Of a stretch of DNA of 43,287 nucleotides, positions 34,785-41,782 are shown piece by piece. Source of the stretch: Nesterenkonia sp. F. GTDB taxonomy: Bacteria; Actinomycetota; Actinomycetes; Actinomycetales; Micrococcaceae. Under the pieces are notes generated by a model, which was not told the DNA's origin, ran no database searches, and was given only the letters and a program-made list of their open reading frames with translations. The DNA is taken from positions 1 to 43,287 of the forward strand of contig NZ_AFRW01000004.1 in NCBI RefSeq assembly GCF_000220985.1, given 5' to 3'. The translations under genes and the position numbers were made by a program. How positions within the stretch are numbered: position 1 is the stretch's first letter; every line of letters begins with the position of its first letter.

Positions 34785-35690
34785 ATGACTGCCGACGACA
34801 CCGGCCCCGGCGCCGGCACGAGCCCCGCGCGCGGCGGCGACGACGCCTCCGCCGGCCGGATCTACACCCGGCGCGCGGCCTACCAGTCGCCGCCCGGCGG
34901 GGCGCTCGACGTCGACCGCGGCCTCTATGCCGCCGTCGCCGCCGCGGACCGGCGGCTGGTGGAGGAGTTCGAGATCCCGATCCGCTCCGGGCGGGCCTGG
35001 CAGGTGCCGGCCGGGCATATCGTGCGGATCCACCAGACCGACGGTCCGCAGGTCGGCGACCTGAACCTGTGGAACCTGCACGACCCGCGGGAGCGGTTCT
35101 GGGCGGCGCGGACCCGGCAGCTGCAGCGCTCCTCGATGACCGTCCACGACCGCTTCTGGTCCACGCTGCCGGCGCTGCGGCCGCTGGCGACGATGATCGC
35201 CGACACGCTCGCCGACCACCCGGACGCCGCGGTGATCCACGATCTGCTGGGCACCCGCTGCGATCCGTATGTGAACCGGATGCTCTCCGGCGAGGACTTC
35301 GACCGGCACTGCCATTCGAATCTCACCCGGGCGGTGCTGCCCCACGGGCTGACCGAGCTCGACGTCCACGACGTGCTCAACGTCTTCCAGATGGCCGGGC
35401 TCAACCACCGCCACGAGTACTTCATGGATGCCTGCCCGGCGAGGCCGGACGACTACGTGGAGATCTTCGCCGAAGTCGACCTGCTCATGGCGCTGTCCAC
35501 CTGTCCGGGCGGGGACCTCTCGGTGCACATGTGGGGCCCCGAGGCGGCCTCGACCGAGGAGCAGCTGGCCCACTGCCACCCGTTGGGCGTGCAGGTCTTC
35601 GCCGTCGACGACGCCGCCCTGGAGCGTCGGCGGCCGCCGGAGAAGGCCGCCTATCGCGGCGCCGACGGGCTGCACGGCCTCGGGGTGTGA
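34785..35690 (+). CDS. DUF1989 protein (urea carboxylase-associated / carboxyguanidine deiminase-like)
   Basis: 301 residues. The core fits DUF1989: GRAWQVPAGHIVRIHQTDGPQVGDLNLWN, ERFWAARTRQL, VIHDLLGTRCDPY, DRHCHSNLTRAVLPHGL, DVLNVFQMAGL, DYVEIFAEVDLLMALSTCPGGDLS. Cys and His in these blocks are suitable metal ligands. Members sit beside urea carboxylase or guanidine carboxylase genes, and some form carboxyguanidine deiminase. Here the nearest biotin carboxylase is the BC-BCCP protein about 3 kb upstream. The ATG at 34785 follows AGGAGG (34775-34780). The reaction in this organism is unknown; amide/amidine hydrolysis is an inference from relatives. Confidence 0.85.
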   Translation: MTADDTGPGAGTSPARGGDDASAGRIYTRRAAYQSPPGGALDVDRGLYAAVAAADRRLVEEFEIPIRSGRAWQVPAGHIVRIHQTDGPQVGDLNLWNLHDPRERFWAARTRQLQRSSMTVHDRFWSTLPALRPLATMIADTLADHPDAAVIHDLLGTRCDPYVNRMLSGEDFDRHCHSNLTRAVLPHGLTELDVHDVLNVFQMAGLNHRHEYFMDACPARPDDYVEIFAEVDLLMALSTCPGGDLSVHMWGPEAASTEEQLAHCHPLGVQVFAVDDAALERRRPPEKAAYRGADGLHGLGV

Positions 35691-35717
35691 GCGCCGCAGT
35701 GCGGTCGGCAGGCGCGC

Positions 35718-36509
35718 TCAGGGCACCTGGAGCTCGGCCTCCGGCAGGTCGGTGATCAGCATGTGTCCCGGCGCGTGGCTGATCGCCAGCTCGGGGCGCG
35801 ACTCCATCACCGCCGCCTGCGGGGTCACGCCGCAGGCCCAGAACACCGGCAGCCAGCCGTCGGGCACGTCGACGGCGTCGCCGAAGTCCGGGGCCGCGAG
35901 GTCTCCGATGCCCAGTGCGGCGGGGTCGCCCACATGCACCGGCGCCCCGTGGACTCCGGGGAAGCGGGAGGAGATGCGGACCGCGTCGGCCACCTGCTCG
36001 GCCGGAATCGGCCGCATCGAGACCACCAGCGGTCCGGAGAGCATTCCGGCCGGGGCGCAGCGGCGCGTGGTGCGGAACATCGGCACGTTGATGCCCAGCT
36101 GCTGGTGTCGCAGCGGAATGCCGGCCCGGCGCAGCGGCGTCTCGAAGGTGAAGCTGCAACCCAGCAGGAAGGTCACCAGATCCTCGCGCCAGTGCTCGAC
36201 GACGTCGTCCGGCTCGGCGACCAGGGCGCCGTCGCGGTAGACCCGGTAGGCGGGGACGTCAGTGCGGATGTCGCCGCCGGCCAGCAGCTCCGAGCTCAGC
36301 TGCCCGGCCTCGAGGACTCCGAGGACGGGGCAGGCCTTCGGATTCCGCTGGGCGAAGAGCAGCATGTCGAAGGCCATGTCGCGGGGGAGGGCCAGCACGT
36401 TGGCCTGCGCGGCCCCCGGCACCCACCCGCTGGTGGGCGTGCGCAGTCCTGCGCGGAACCGGCCCCGCGCCTGCGCGGGGGAGAGTCGGTCATCGGTCGG
36501 CGTCGTCAT
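35718..36509 (-). CDS. D-glutamate cyclase-like protein (DUF1445, YcsI family; often called putative hydro-lyase)
   Basis: 263 residues. Family blocks include [31 protein letters not shown] near residue 35, [22 protein letters not shown] near 135, [40 protein letters not shown] near 190, and [10 protein letters not shown]...[11 protein letters not shown] at the C-terminus. The domain occurs in the mammalian D-glutamate cyclase, which converts D-glutamate to 5-oxo-D-proline; bacterial members are largely untested. In Bacillus subtilis the homologue ycsI lies in the ycsF-ycsG-ycsI-kipI-kipA operon, the same gene set as here. A GAGGAGGGAG site precedes the ATG. It probably shares a transcript with the NRAMP-like gene upstream, unless the hairpin between them terminates. 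Confidence 0.88.
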   Translation of the reverse strand: MTTPTDDRLSPAQARGRFRAGLRTPTSGWVPGAAQANVLALPRDMAFDMLLFAQRNPKACPVLGVLEAGQLSSELLAGGDIRTDVPAYRVYRDGALVAEPDDVVEHWREDLVTFLLGCSFTFETPLRRAGIPLRHQQLGINVPMFRTTRRCAPAGMLSGPLVVSMRPIPAEQVADAVRISSRFPGVHGAPVHVGDPAALGIGDLAAPDFGDAVDVPDGWLPVFWACGVTPQAAVMESRPELAISHAPGHMLITDLPEAELQVP

Positions 36510-36529
36510 CGTCGCTCCCTCCTCGGGCT

Positions 36530-36597
36530 TTGCCTCTGGAGTTCGGGCCTTAACCCCGTGCTGTTCGGAGGGGTTCGGGCCCGAACTCCAGAGGCAA
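36530..36597. repeat. 20-bp perfect inverted repeat between the NRAMP-like and DUF1445 genes
   Basis: The arms 36530-36549 and 36578-36597 are exact inverted copies, beginning TTGCCTCTGG and ending CCAGAGGCAA. Inside the 28-nt loop AACCCC (36552-36557) and GGGGTT (36570-36575) pair again. It could fold as a 26-pair hairpin in the mRNA and act as a terminator, attenuator or stabiliser, or it may be a mobile palindromic repeat. It has no T tract. Confidence 0.9.
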
Positions 36598-36615
36598 CGC
36601 AGTCTGCATCCATGA

Positions 36616-37866
36616 TCAGCCCGCCTGCCAGAGCTCGGCCAGCCCGCCCAGCGAGCTCGCGCCCATGTAGAGCGTCAGCGCCCAGGCCAGCACCCCGATG
36701 ATCAGCAGCCAGGCGGGGTGCCGTCGGCCCTGCATCAGGTCGCGGCGACGCCAGGCGGCCCAGAGGATCACCGTGAAGCCCAGCGGCAGCACGGCGCCGT
36801 TGACGGCTCCGGCCATGATCAGCAGCGTCTGCGGGGCCTGTCCGACGCTCAGGAAGATCGCGCCGGTGACCGCCAGGAAGCCGCCGGCCAACCAGTTGCG
36901 CGTGCGCTCGCCGGTGCGTGCGGTGACCAGGAAGCTCACCGAGGTGAAGGTCGCCCCGAGGATCGAGGTGATCGCCGCGACCCAGAAGACCAGGCCGAAG
37001 GTCCGCAGCCCGATCTCCCCCAGGGCGGCGCCGAAGGCGTCGGCGGCGACGTCGTCCTCGGCCAGCGAGGCCCCGGTGACGACGACGCCGAGGATCGCCA
37101 GGAACAGCAGGAAGCGGATGATGCTGGCGACGATGATGCCCAGCACCGAGGTGCGCGTGATCGCGCCGATGTTCTCCGCGCCGGTGTTGCCCGAGGCGAT
37201 CAGCCGGTGGGCGCCGGCGTAGGTGATGTAGCCGCCGACGGTGCCGCCGACGAGGGTGGTGATCACGAAGAAGTCGACCTGCTCCGGCATCACGGTCTGA
37301 CGCATCGCCTCGCCGACCGGGGGAGCGGTGGTGACCGCCATGGTGATCATCAGCAGGATCAGCACCGCCCCGCAGGCGACCACCACACGGTCCAGGGCGA
37401 CGCCGGCCTTGCGGGAGAGGAAGATCAGCAGCGCCAGGACCACGGAGATCCCGCCGCCGATGCGGGCGTCGAGGCCGGTCAGCGCGTTGAGTCCCATTCC
37501 CGCACCGGCGATGTTGCCGACGTTGAACACGATGCCGCCGAAGAACACCAGGGCCGCGAGGGCCCAGCCGGCGCCGGGCAGCACCCGGTTGCCCAGCTGC
37601 TGGGCGTAGAGCCCGGAGAGGCCGAGCACGCGCCAGACGTTGAGCTGGACGGCGATGTCGACGAGCACCGAGATCAGGATGGCGAAGGCGAAGGCTGCGC
37701 CGAGCTGGTGGGTGAAGGTCGCGGTCTGGGTGATGAATCCCGGCCCGACGGCGCTGGTCGCCATCAGGAACATGGCGCCCAGCAGCGCGGTGCGGCGGCG
37801 TCGGGTGCGACGGCGGGTCGTCTCGGCGGGCGAGGCTGTCGGCGGGGTCGCGGCGGGGTCGGTCAC
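36616..37866 (-). CDS. NRAMP-like transporter (YcsG type)
   Basis: 416 residues with about eleven transmembrane helices after an Arg-rich N-terminus ([16 protein letters not shown]). It aligns by pattern with the NRAMP fold but lacks the metal-binding signatures: helix 1 has [14 protein letters not shown] in place of the D-P-G-N loop, and the helix 6 region reads [13 protein letters not shown] rather than M-P-H. It is therefore unlikely to carry Mn/Fe; it resembles the YcsG branch found with ycsF/kipI/kipA. Transport of a lactam or amino acid of this pathway is plausible but unproven. Start at the GTG 37866 behind GAGGGAG. Two TTGTnnnACAA palindromes lie 94-132 bp upstream. Confidence 0.87.
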   Translation of the reverse strand: MTDPAATPPTASPAETTRRRTRRRRTALLGAMFLMATSAVGPGFITQTATFTHQLGAAFAFAILISVLVDIAVQLNVWRVLGLSGLYAQQLGNRVLPGAGWALAALVFFGGIVFNVGNIAGAGMGLNALTGLDARIGGGISVVLALLIFLSRKAGVALDRVVVACGAVLILLMITMAVTTAPPVGEAMRQTVMPEQVDFFVITTLVGGTVGGYITYAGAHRLIASGNTGAENIGAITRTSVLGIIVASIIRFLLFLAILGVVVTGASLAEDDVAADAFGAALGEIGLRTFGLVFWVAAITSILGATFTSVSFLVTARTGERTRNWLAGGFLAVTGAIFLSVGQAPQTLLIMAGAVNGAVLPLGFTVILWAAWRRRDLMQGRRHPAWLLIIGVLAWALTLYMGASSLGGLAELWQAG

Positions 37867-37959
37867 AGATCTGCTCCCTCGGACGTGGTGCTGGTCGGCG
37901 GGCGATGATGCCGCCCGGATGTGACGTGGATCTATTCGGCGAATGCACCACACAGTAGC

Positions 37960-37974
37960 GGTTGTTCAACAATC
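37960..37974. promoter_or_regulatory. GntR/FadR-type operator, site 1, NRAMP-FAD monooxygenase divergent region
   Basis: GGTTGTTCAACAATC is the reverse complement of the pxpA operator with one mismatch in 15. It contains TTGTTCAACAA. On the minus strand TTGAAC is present as at pxpA, a possible -35 for the NRAMP-like gene, though no strong -10 follows. Confidence 0.7.
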
Positions 37975-37983
37975 GGGGCAATG

Positions 37984-37998
37984 GATTGTTGCACAAAA
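37984..37998. promoter_or_regulatory. GntR/FadR-type operator, site 2, NRAMP-FAD monooxygenase divergent region
   Basis: GATTGTTGCACAAAA carries perfect TTGT-nnn-ACAA arms and starts 24 bp (just over two helical turns) from the start of site 1, a spacing suited to cooperative binding on one face of the DNA. Confidence 0.6.
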
Positions 37999-38124
37999 TG
38001 CCGTCGCGAAGCGGCGGTTCCGTGCATCGTCCCTTGTCGATCGGTCGTCAGAGGGTGACGATTGAGCCACCGCATGTGCCGCGGCCCGGCAGGCACCCGA
38101 CGAGCCCGAGGGAGGGCAGACTCC

Positions 38125-39411
38125 ATGGACCGGGACACCACCTGCGTGATCGTCGGCGGAGGACCCGCCGGCATAGTCACCGGGCTGCTGCTCGCCCGCG
38201 CCGGCGTCGACGTCGTCGTGCTGGAGAAGCACGGCGACTTCCTCCGCGACTTCCGCGGCGACACCATCCACCCCTCCACGCTGCTGCTGCTCGACGAGCT
38301 CGGGCTGATGAACCGCTTCGCCCAGATCGACTGGCATCGCATGGAGACCGCGCGGGTGCCCGCCGCCGACGGGTCGCTGGTCACCACCGGCGACTTCCGC
38401 CGGCTGGACCACCCCTACCCCTACGTCGCGCTGGCTCCTCAGTGGGATCTGCTGGACCTGCTCGCCGCGGCCGCCGCCGAGGAGCCGAGCTTCCGACTGA
38501 TCATGGACGCCGAGGTCACCGGGCTGCGGCGACGCCGCGACGCCTCCGGGACTGAGCAGATCACCGGGGTGAGATGGCGCGACGCCGACGGCGGCGCCCA
38601 TGAGCTCTCCGCGCTGCTGACGATCGCCGCCGACGGCCGCGGCTCGATCGTCCGCCGGGAGGCGGGACTGTCGATGATCGAGCACGCCGTGCCGATGGAT
38701 GCCTGGTGGTTCCGTCTCGACGCCGAGGACGCGGAGTCGGAGGAGGCGGCGGGCCACACGCTCTTCCCGCGCACCGGCGGCGAGCTGCCGGTGGTCGCGA
38801 TCCCGCGCGGGACCTACTTCCAGGCGGCGATGCTCATCCCCAAAGGCTCCGACGCCGCGCTGCGCGCCCGCGGGGTCGGCTGGTTCCGCGAGCAGGTCGC
38901 CGCCGCCTTCCCGGAGTTCGTCGAGGCTGCGGCCGGGCTGTCGCTGGAGGACGTCCACGTGCTGGACGTGCGGCTGGACCGTGCTCGCCGGTGGTGGCGG
39001 CGCGGGCTGCTGGCCATCGGCGACGCCGCCCACGCGATGTCGCCGGTCGGCGGGGTCGGGATCAATCTTGCCGTCCAGGACGGTGTGGCCGCCGCGCGCC
39101 TGCTCGCGGCACCGCTGCGCGAGGGGACGCTCAGCGACGCCGACGTCGCCGCGGTCCAGCGCCGCCGCCGGCCGCCGGCGATCGCGATCCAAGGGCTGCA
39201 GCGCGTGCTGCACCGCGGCCTGGCGCGGCTGTTCGACGACGGCGCCGAGCTGCGGATGCCCGGCGCCGCGGCAGAGCTGCTGCGGCGACGTCCGGAGCTG
39301 ACCGTCGGGCCGGCGGCGCTGATCGGCATCGGACCGCGCCCGGAGCACGCCCCGGACTGGGCGCGGCGCCGAGAGGTCAGCCCACCGTGGGGCCGTAGCG
39401 CTCGGCGCTGA
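38125..39411 (+). CDS. FAD-dependent monooxygenase (PF01494-type aromatic hydroxylase family)
   Basis: 428 residues. FAD-binding GxGxxG (CVIVGGGPAGIVTGLLLARAG, about 6-26), LEKHGDFLRDFRGDTIHPST (R and H contacts of the hydroxylase family), the DG motif TIAADGRGSIVRR near 175, and the GD motif AIGDAAHAMSPVGGVGINLAVQD near 305. Class A flavoprotein monooxygenases hydroxylate aromatic or related substrates with NAD(P)H. The substrate is unknown, and its place in a 5-oxoproline locus is unexpected. ATG at 38125 behind GGGAGGG; an ATG at 38062 is less likely. It faces the NRAMP-like gene across the two GntR sites and overlaps the convergent LysR gene by 35 bp. Confidence 0.9.
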   Translation: MDRDTTCVIVGGGPAGIVTGLLLARAGVDVVVLEKHGDFLRDFRGDTIHPSTLLLLDELGLMNRFAQIDWHRMETARVPAADGSLVTTGDFRRLDHPYPYVALAPQWDLLDLLAAAAAEEPSFRLIMDAEVTGLRRRRDASGTEQITGVRWRDADGGAHELSALLTIAADGRGSIVRREAGLSMIEHAVPMDAWWFRLDAEDAESEEAAGHTLFPRTGGELPVVAIPRGTYFQAAMLIPKGSDAALRARGVGWFREQVAAAFPEFVEAAAGLSLEDVHVLDVRLDRARRWWRRGLLAIGDAAHAMSPVGGVGINLAVQDGVAAARLLAAPLREGTLSDADVAAVQRRRRPPAIAIQGLQRVLHRGLARLFDDGAELRMPGAAAELLRRRPELTVGPAALIGIGPRPEHAPDWARRREVSPPWGRSARR

Positions 39412-40261
39412 AGCTGCGGAGCCGCTCGACGAGCGCCTCCAGCGTCGCCGCGGCGTGGTGCGCCGGACGCCACGCGGCGGTCAGTCGCACCCGCAGGTCC
39501 CCGCCGGCGGTGATGATGCGCAGCGGAACCAGCGCGAAGTGCGGGTCGTCGGTGACCACGGCGACGCCGCGGCCAGCCGCCGCCAGGGCCTGAGCCACAC
39601 GGCTGTGCCGGGCCTCGACCACTCCGCGCGGGGCCGATCCGGCGACCTCCAGGGCGCCGTCGAGCAGGCGGCGGGCCATATAGTCGCGCGAGGTGAGCAC
39701 CAGCTGCTCCTCGACCAGCTCCTCCAGCGCGACGGCGTCGCGTCCGGCCCACCGGTGGCCCGCGGGCACGCAGGCCCACACCGGCAGCTCGGCCAGCCGT
39801 CGTGAGGCGACCTGATCGCCCGGCGCATGGGCGACCACCACGAGGTCGTGCGCGGAGACCAGCAGGCGCGGATCGGCGTCGACGGGGATCTCGGTCACCG
39901 AGGGGACGGGGTCTCCGGCGGTGAAGGTGGCCACGAACGGCGCGACGACGTCGACCAGCGTGGTGCCTGGCGCGGCGAGGCCGACATGCTCCAGACGTCC
40001 GGCGGCGAGCCGGCGGGCGTATCCGCGGGCGTGGTCGTGGGCCTGCAGCACCTGCCGCGCGGTGGTCAGGAAGGCGCGCCCCTCGCTGGTCATCGCCAGC
40101 CGGGGGCCGGTCCGGTCGAAGAGGGTCAGTCCCAGGTCATCCTCCAGCGAGCGGATCTGCCGGGAGAGGGCGGGCTGGGTCATGTGAAGCGTGTCGGCGG
40201 CGGCGGAGACGGTGCCTTCCTCGGCGACGGCGACGAAGTAGCGCAGCAGACGATGTTCCAT
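39377..40261 (-). CDS. LysR-family transcriptional regulator
   Basis: 294 residues. N-terminal winged HTH MEHRLLRYFVAVAEEGTVSAAADTLHMTQPALSRQIRSLEDDLGLTLFDRTG, then a LysR substrate-binding domain starting at about residue 90 (LEHVGLAAPGTTLVDVVAPF). The ATG at 40261 is the usual LysR-type start; a TTG at 40270 is less likely. Divergent from gabT, 107 bp apart, the classic arrangement for a LysR activator of the neighbouring catabolic genes; the FAD monooxygenase is the other possible target. A TATGCT box (40275-40270) sits 8 nt before the ATG. Confidence 0.9.
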   Translation of the reverse strand: MEHRLLRYFVAVAEEGTVSAAADTLHMTQPALSRQIRSLEDDLGLTLFDRTGPRLAMTSEGRAFLTTARQVLQAHDHARGYARRLAAGRLEHVGLAAPGTTLVDVVAPFVATFTAGDPVPSVTEIPVDADPRLLVSAHDLVVVAHAPGDQVASRRLAELPVWACVPAGHRWAGRDAVALEELVEEQLVLTSRDYMARRLLDGALEVAGSAPRGVVEARHSRVAQALAAAGRGVAVVTDDPHFALVPLRIITAGGDLRVRLTAAWRPAHHAAATLEALVERLRSFSAERYGPTVG

Positions 40262-40343
40262 GCCTACCAAGCATACAGATCATGAAGAATGGGCATTAGA
40301 CGGCATATCTGGGTCCCGTCATCATCGAGGGGAGACGTTCCCG
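40262..40343. promoter_or_regulatory. LysR/gabT divergent control region
   Basis: Between the LysR ATG and the C10 tract. It is locally AT-richer than its surroundings, with TATGCT for LysR on the minus strand and CATATC-like boxes around 40302-40310 for gabT. LysR sites (T-N11-A) can be drawn but none is unique. Confidence 0.4.
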
Positions 40344-40353
40344 CCCCCCCCCC
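40344..40353. repeat. Ten-base C homopolymer in the gabT leader
   Basis: C10 ends 15 bp before the gabT ATG and 4 bp before its GAGGAG ribosome site. Length change here would alter the leader without touching the coding frame. Confidence 0.9.
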
Positions 40354-40368
40354 GCCCGAGGAGCCGCC

Positions 40369-41724
40369 ATGAGCACTGCACCCACCGCTGCCGAGACCGC
40401 CGAGACCGCCGAGCTGCCGCAGTCCCGCCGGCTGGCCACCGAGATCCCCGGTCCGCAGGCGCGCGCACTGCAGGAGCGCCAGGGCGCCGTCGTGCCCGCC
40501 GGGGTCTCCTCGATCATGCCGACTTACGCCGTGCGCGCCGCGGGCGGGATCGTCGAGGACGTCGACGGCAACCGACTGATCGATTTCGGCTCCGGCATCG
40601 CGGTCACCAGCGTGGGCGCCAGCGCCGAGCGGGTGGTCTCCGGCGTGCAGCAGCAGGTCGAGCAGTTCACCCACACCTGCTTCATGGTCACCCCCTACGA
40701 GGGGTACCTGCAGGTCGCCGAGAAGCTCGCCGAGCTCTCCCCGGTGCCCGGCGAGACCCGCACTGCGCTGTTCAACTCCGGCGCCGAGGCGGTGGAGAAC
40801 GCGGTCAAGGTCGCCCGCGCGCACACCGGCAAGCAGGCGGTGGCCGCCTTCGACAACGCCTATCACGGCCGCACCACGCTGACGATGGCGCTGACGGCGA
40901 AGAACAAGCCCTATAAGCACAGCTTCGGGCCCTTCGCCCCGGAGATCTACCGGGCCTCGGGCTCCTACCCGCTGCATGACCAGCTCGACGGCGCCGCCGC
41001 CGCAGCCCGGGCCATCGACCAGCTGCAGACCCAGATCGGCGCGGAGAACCTGGCTGCGGTGATCATGGAGCCCATCCAGGGCGAGGGCGGCTTCATCGTC
41101 CCGGCCCCGGGCTTCCTGCCGGCGATCGTCGACTGGTGCCGTCAGAACGGCGTGCTGTTCATCGCCGACGAGATCCAGACCGGATTCGCCCGCACCGGCC
41201 GGTGGTTCGCCTCCGAGCACGAGGGCATCGAGCCCGACCTGATCACCACCGCGAAGGGCATCGCCGGCGGCATGCCGCTCTCGGCGGTCACCGGCCGCGC
41301 CGAGGTCATGGACTCCGCCCACGCCGGCGGGCTCGGCGGCACCTACGGCGGAAACCCGGTGGCCTGCGCCGCCGCCGTCGGCGCGATCGAGACCATCGAG
41401 CGCGACGGGCTGCTGCAGCGGGCGCGGGAGATCGAGGAGCGCGCCGTCGCCCATCTGCGCGCGGCGGCGCAGCGCGATGCTCGCATCGCCGAGGTGCGTG
41501 GTCGCGGTGCGATGCTCGCCGTCGAGCTGGTGGATCCGGCCACCGGCGCCCCCGACGCCGCGCTGACCGCGCGGGCGGCCGCCGCGGCCCGCGACGCCGG
41601 CGTCATCACCCTGACCTGCGGCACCCACGGCAACGTGATCCGCCTGCTGCCGCCGTTGAGCATCGGCGACGAGCTCCTCGACGAAGGGCTGCAGATCATC
41701 ACCGACGCCCTGGCCGCGGCCTGA
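40369..41724 (+). CDS. gabT: 4-aminobutyrate--2-oxoglutarate transaminase
   Basis: 451 residues, fold-type I class III aminotransferase. Motifs: LIDFGSGIAVTSVG near 70, FNSGAEAVENAVKVAR near 140 (PLP phosphate), NAYHGRTTLTMALT, AAVIMEPIQGEGGF near 230, FIADEIQTGFARTG near 265 (Asp to PLP N1), and the PLP Lys in TTAKGIAGGMPL (K296). Actinobacterial GabT enzymes show the same GIAGGMPLSAVTGRAE block. It converts GABA and 2-oxoglutarate to succinate semialdehyde and glutamate. ATG preceded by GAGGAG. GabD follows after 58 bp. Confidence 0.94.
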   Translation: MSTAPTAAETAETAELPQSRRLATEIPGPQARALQERQGAVVPAGVSSIMPTYAVRAAGGIVEDVDGNRLIDFGSGIAVTSVGASAERVVSGVQQQVEQFTHTCFMVTPYEGYLQVAEKLAELSPVPGETRTALFNSGAEAVENAVKVARAHTGKQAVAAFDNAYHGRTTLTMALTAKNKPYKHSFGPFAPEIYRASGSYPLHDQLDGAAAAARAIDQLQTQIGAENLAAVIMEPIQGEGGFIVPAPGFLPAIVDWCRQNGVLFIADEIQTGFARTGRWFASEHEGIEPDLITTAKGIAGGMPLSAVTGRAEVMDSAHAGGLGGTYGGNPVACAAAVGAIETIERDGLLQRAREIEERAVAHLRAAAQRDARIAEVRGRGAMLAVELVDPATGAPDAALTARAAAAARDAGVITLTCGTHGNVIRLLPPLSIGDELLDEGLQIITDALAAA

Positions 41725-41782
41725 ACCATCCATCCGCCCGCGCGGCGCCCCGCCGGGCATCTCGTCCTCCGGGAGGAACCCC

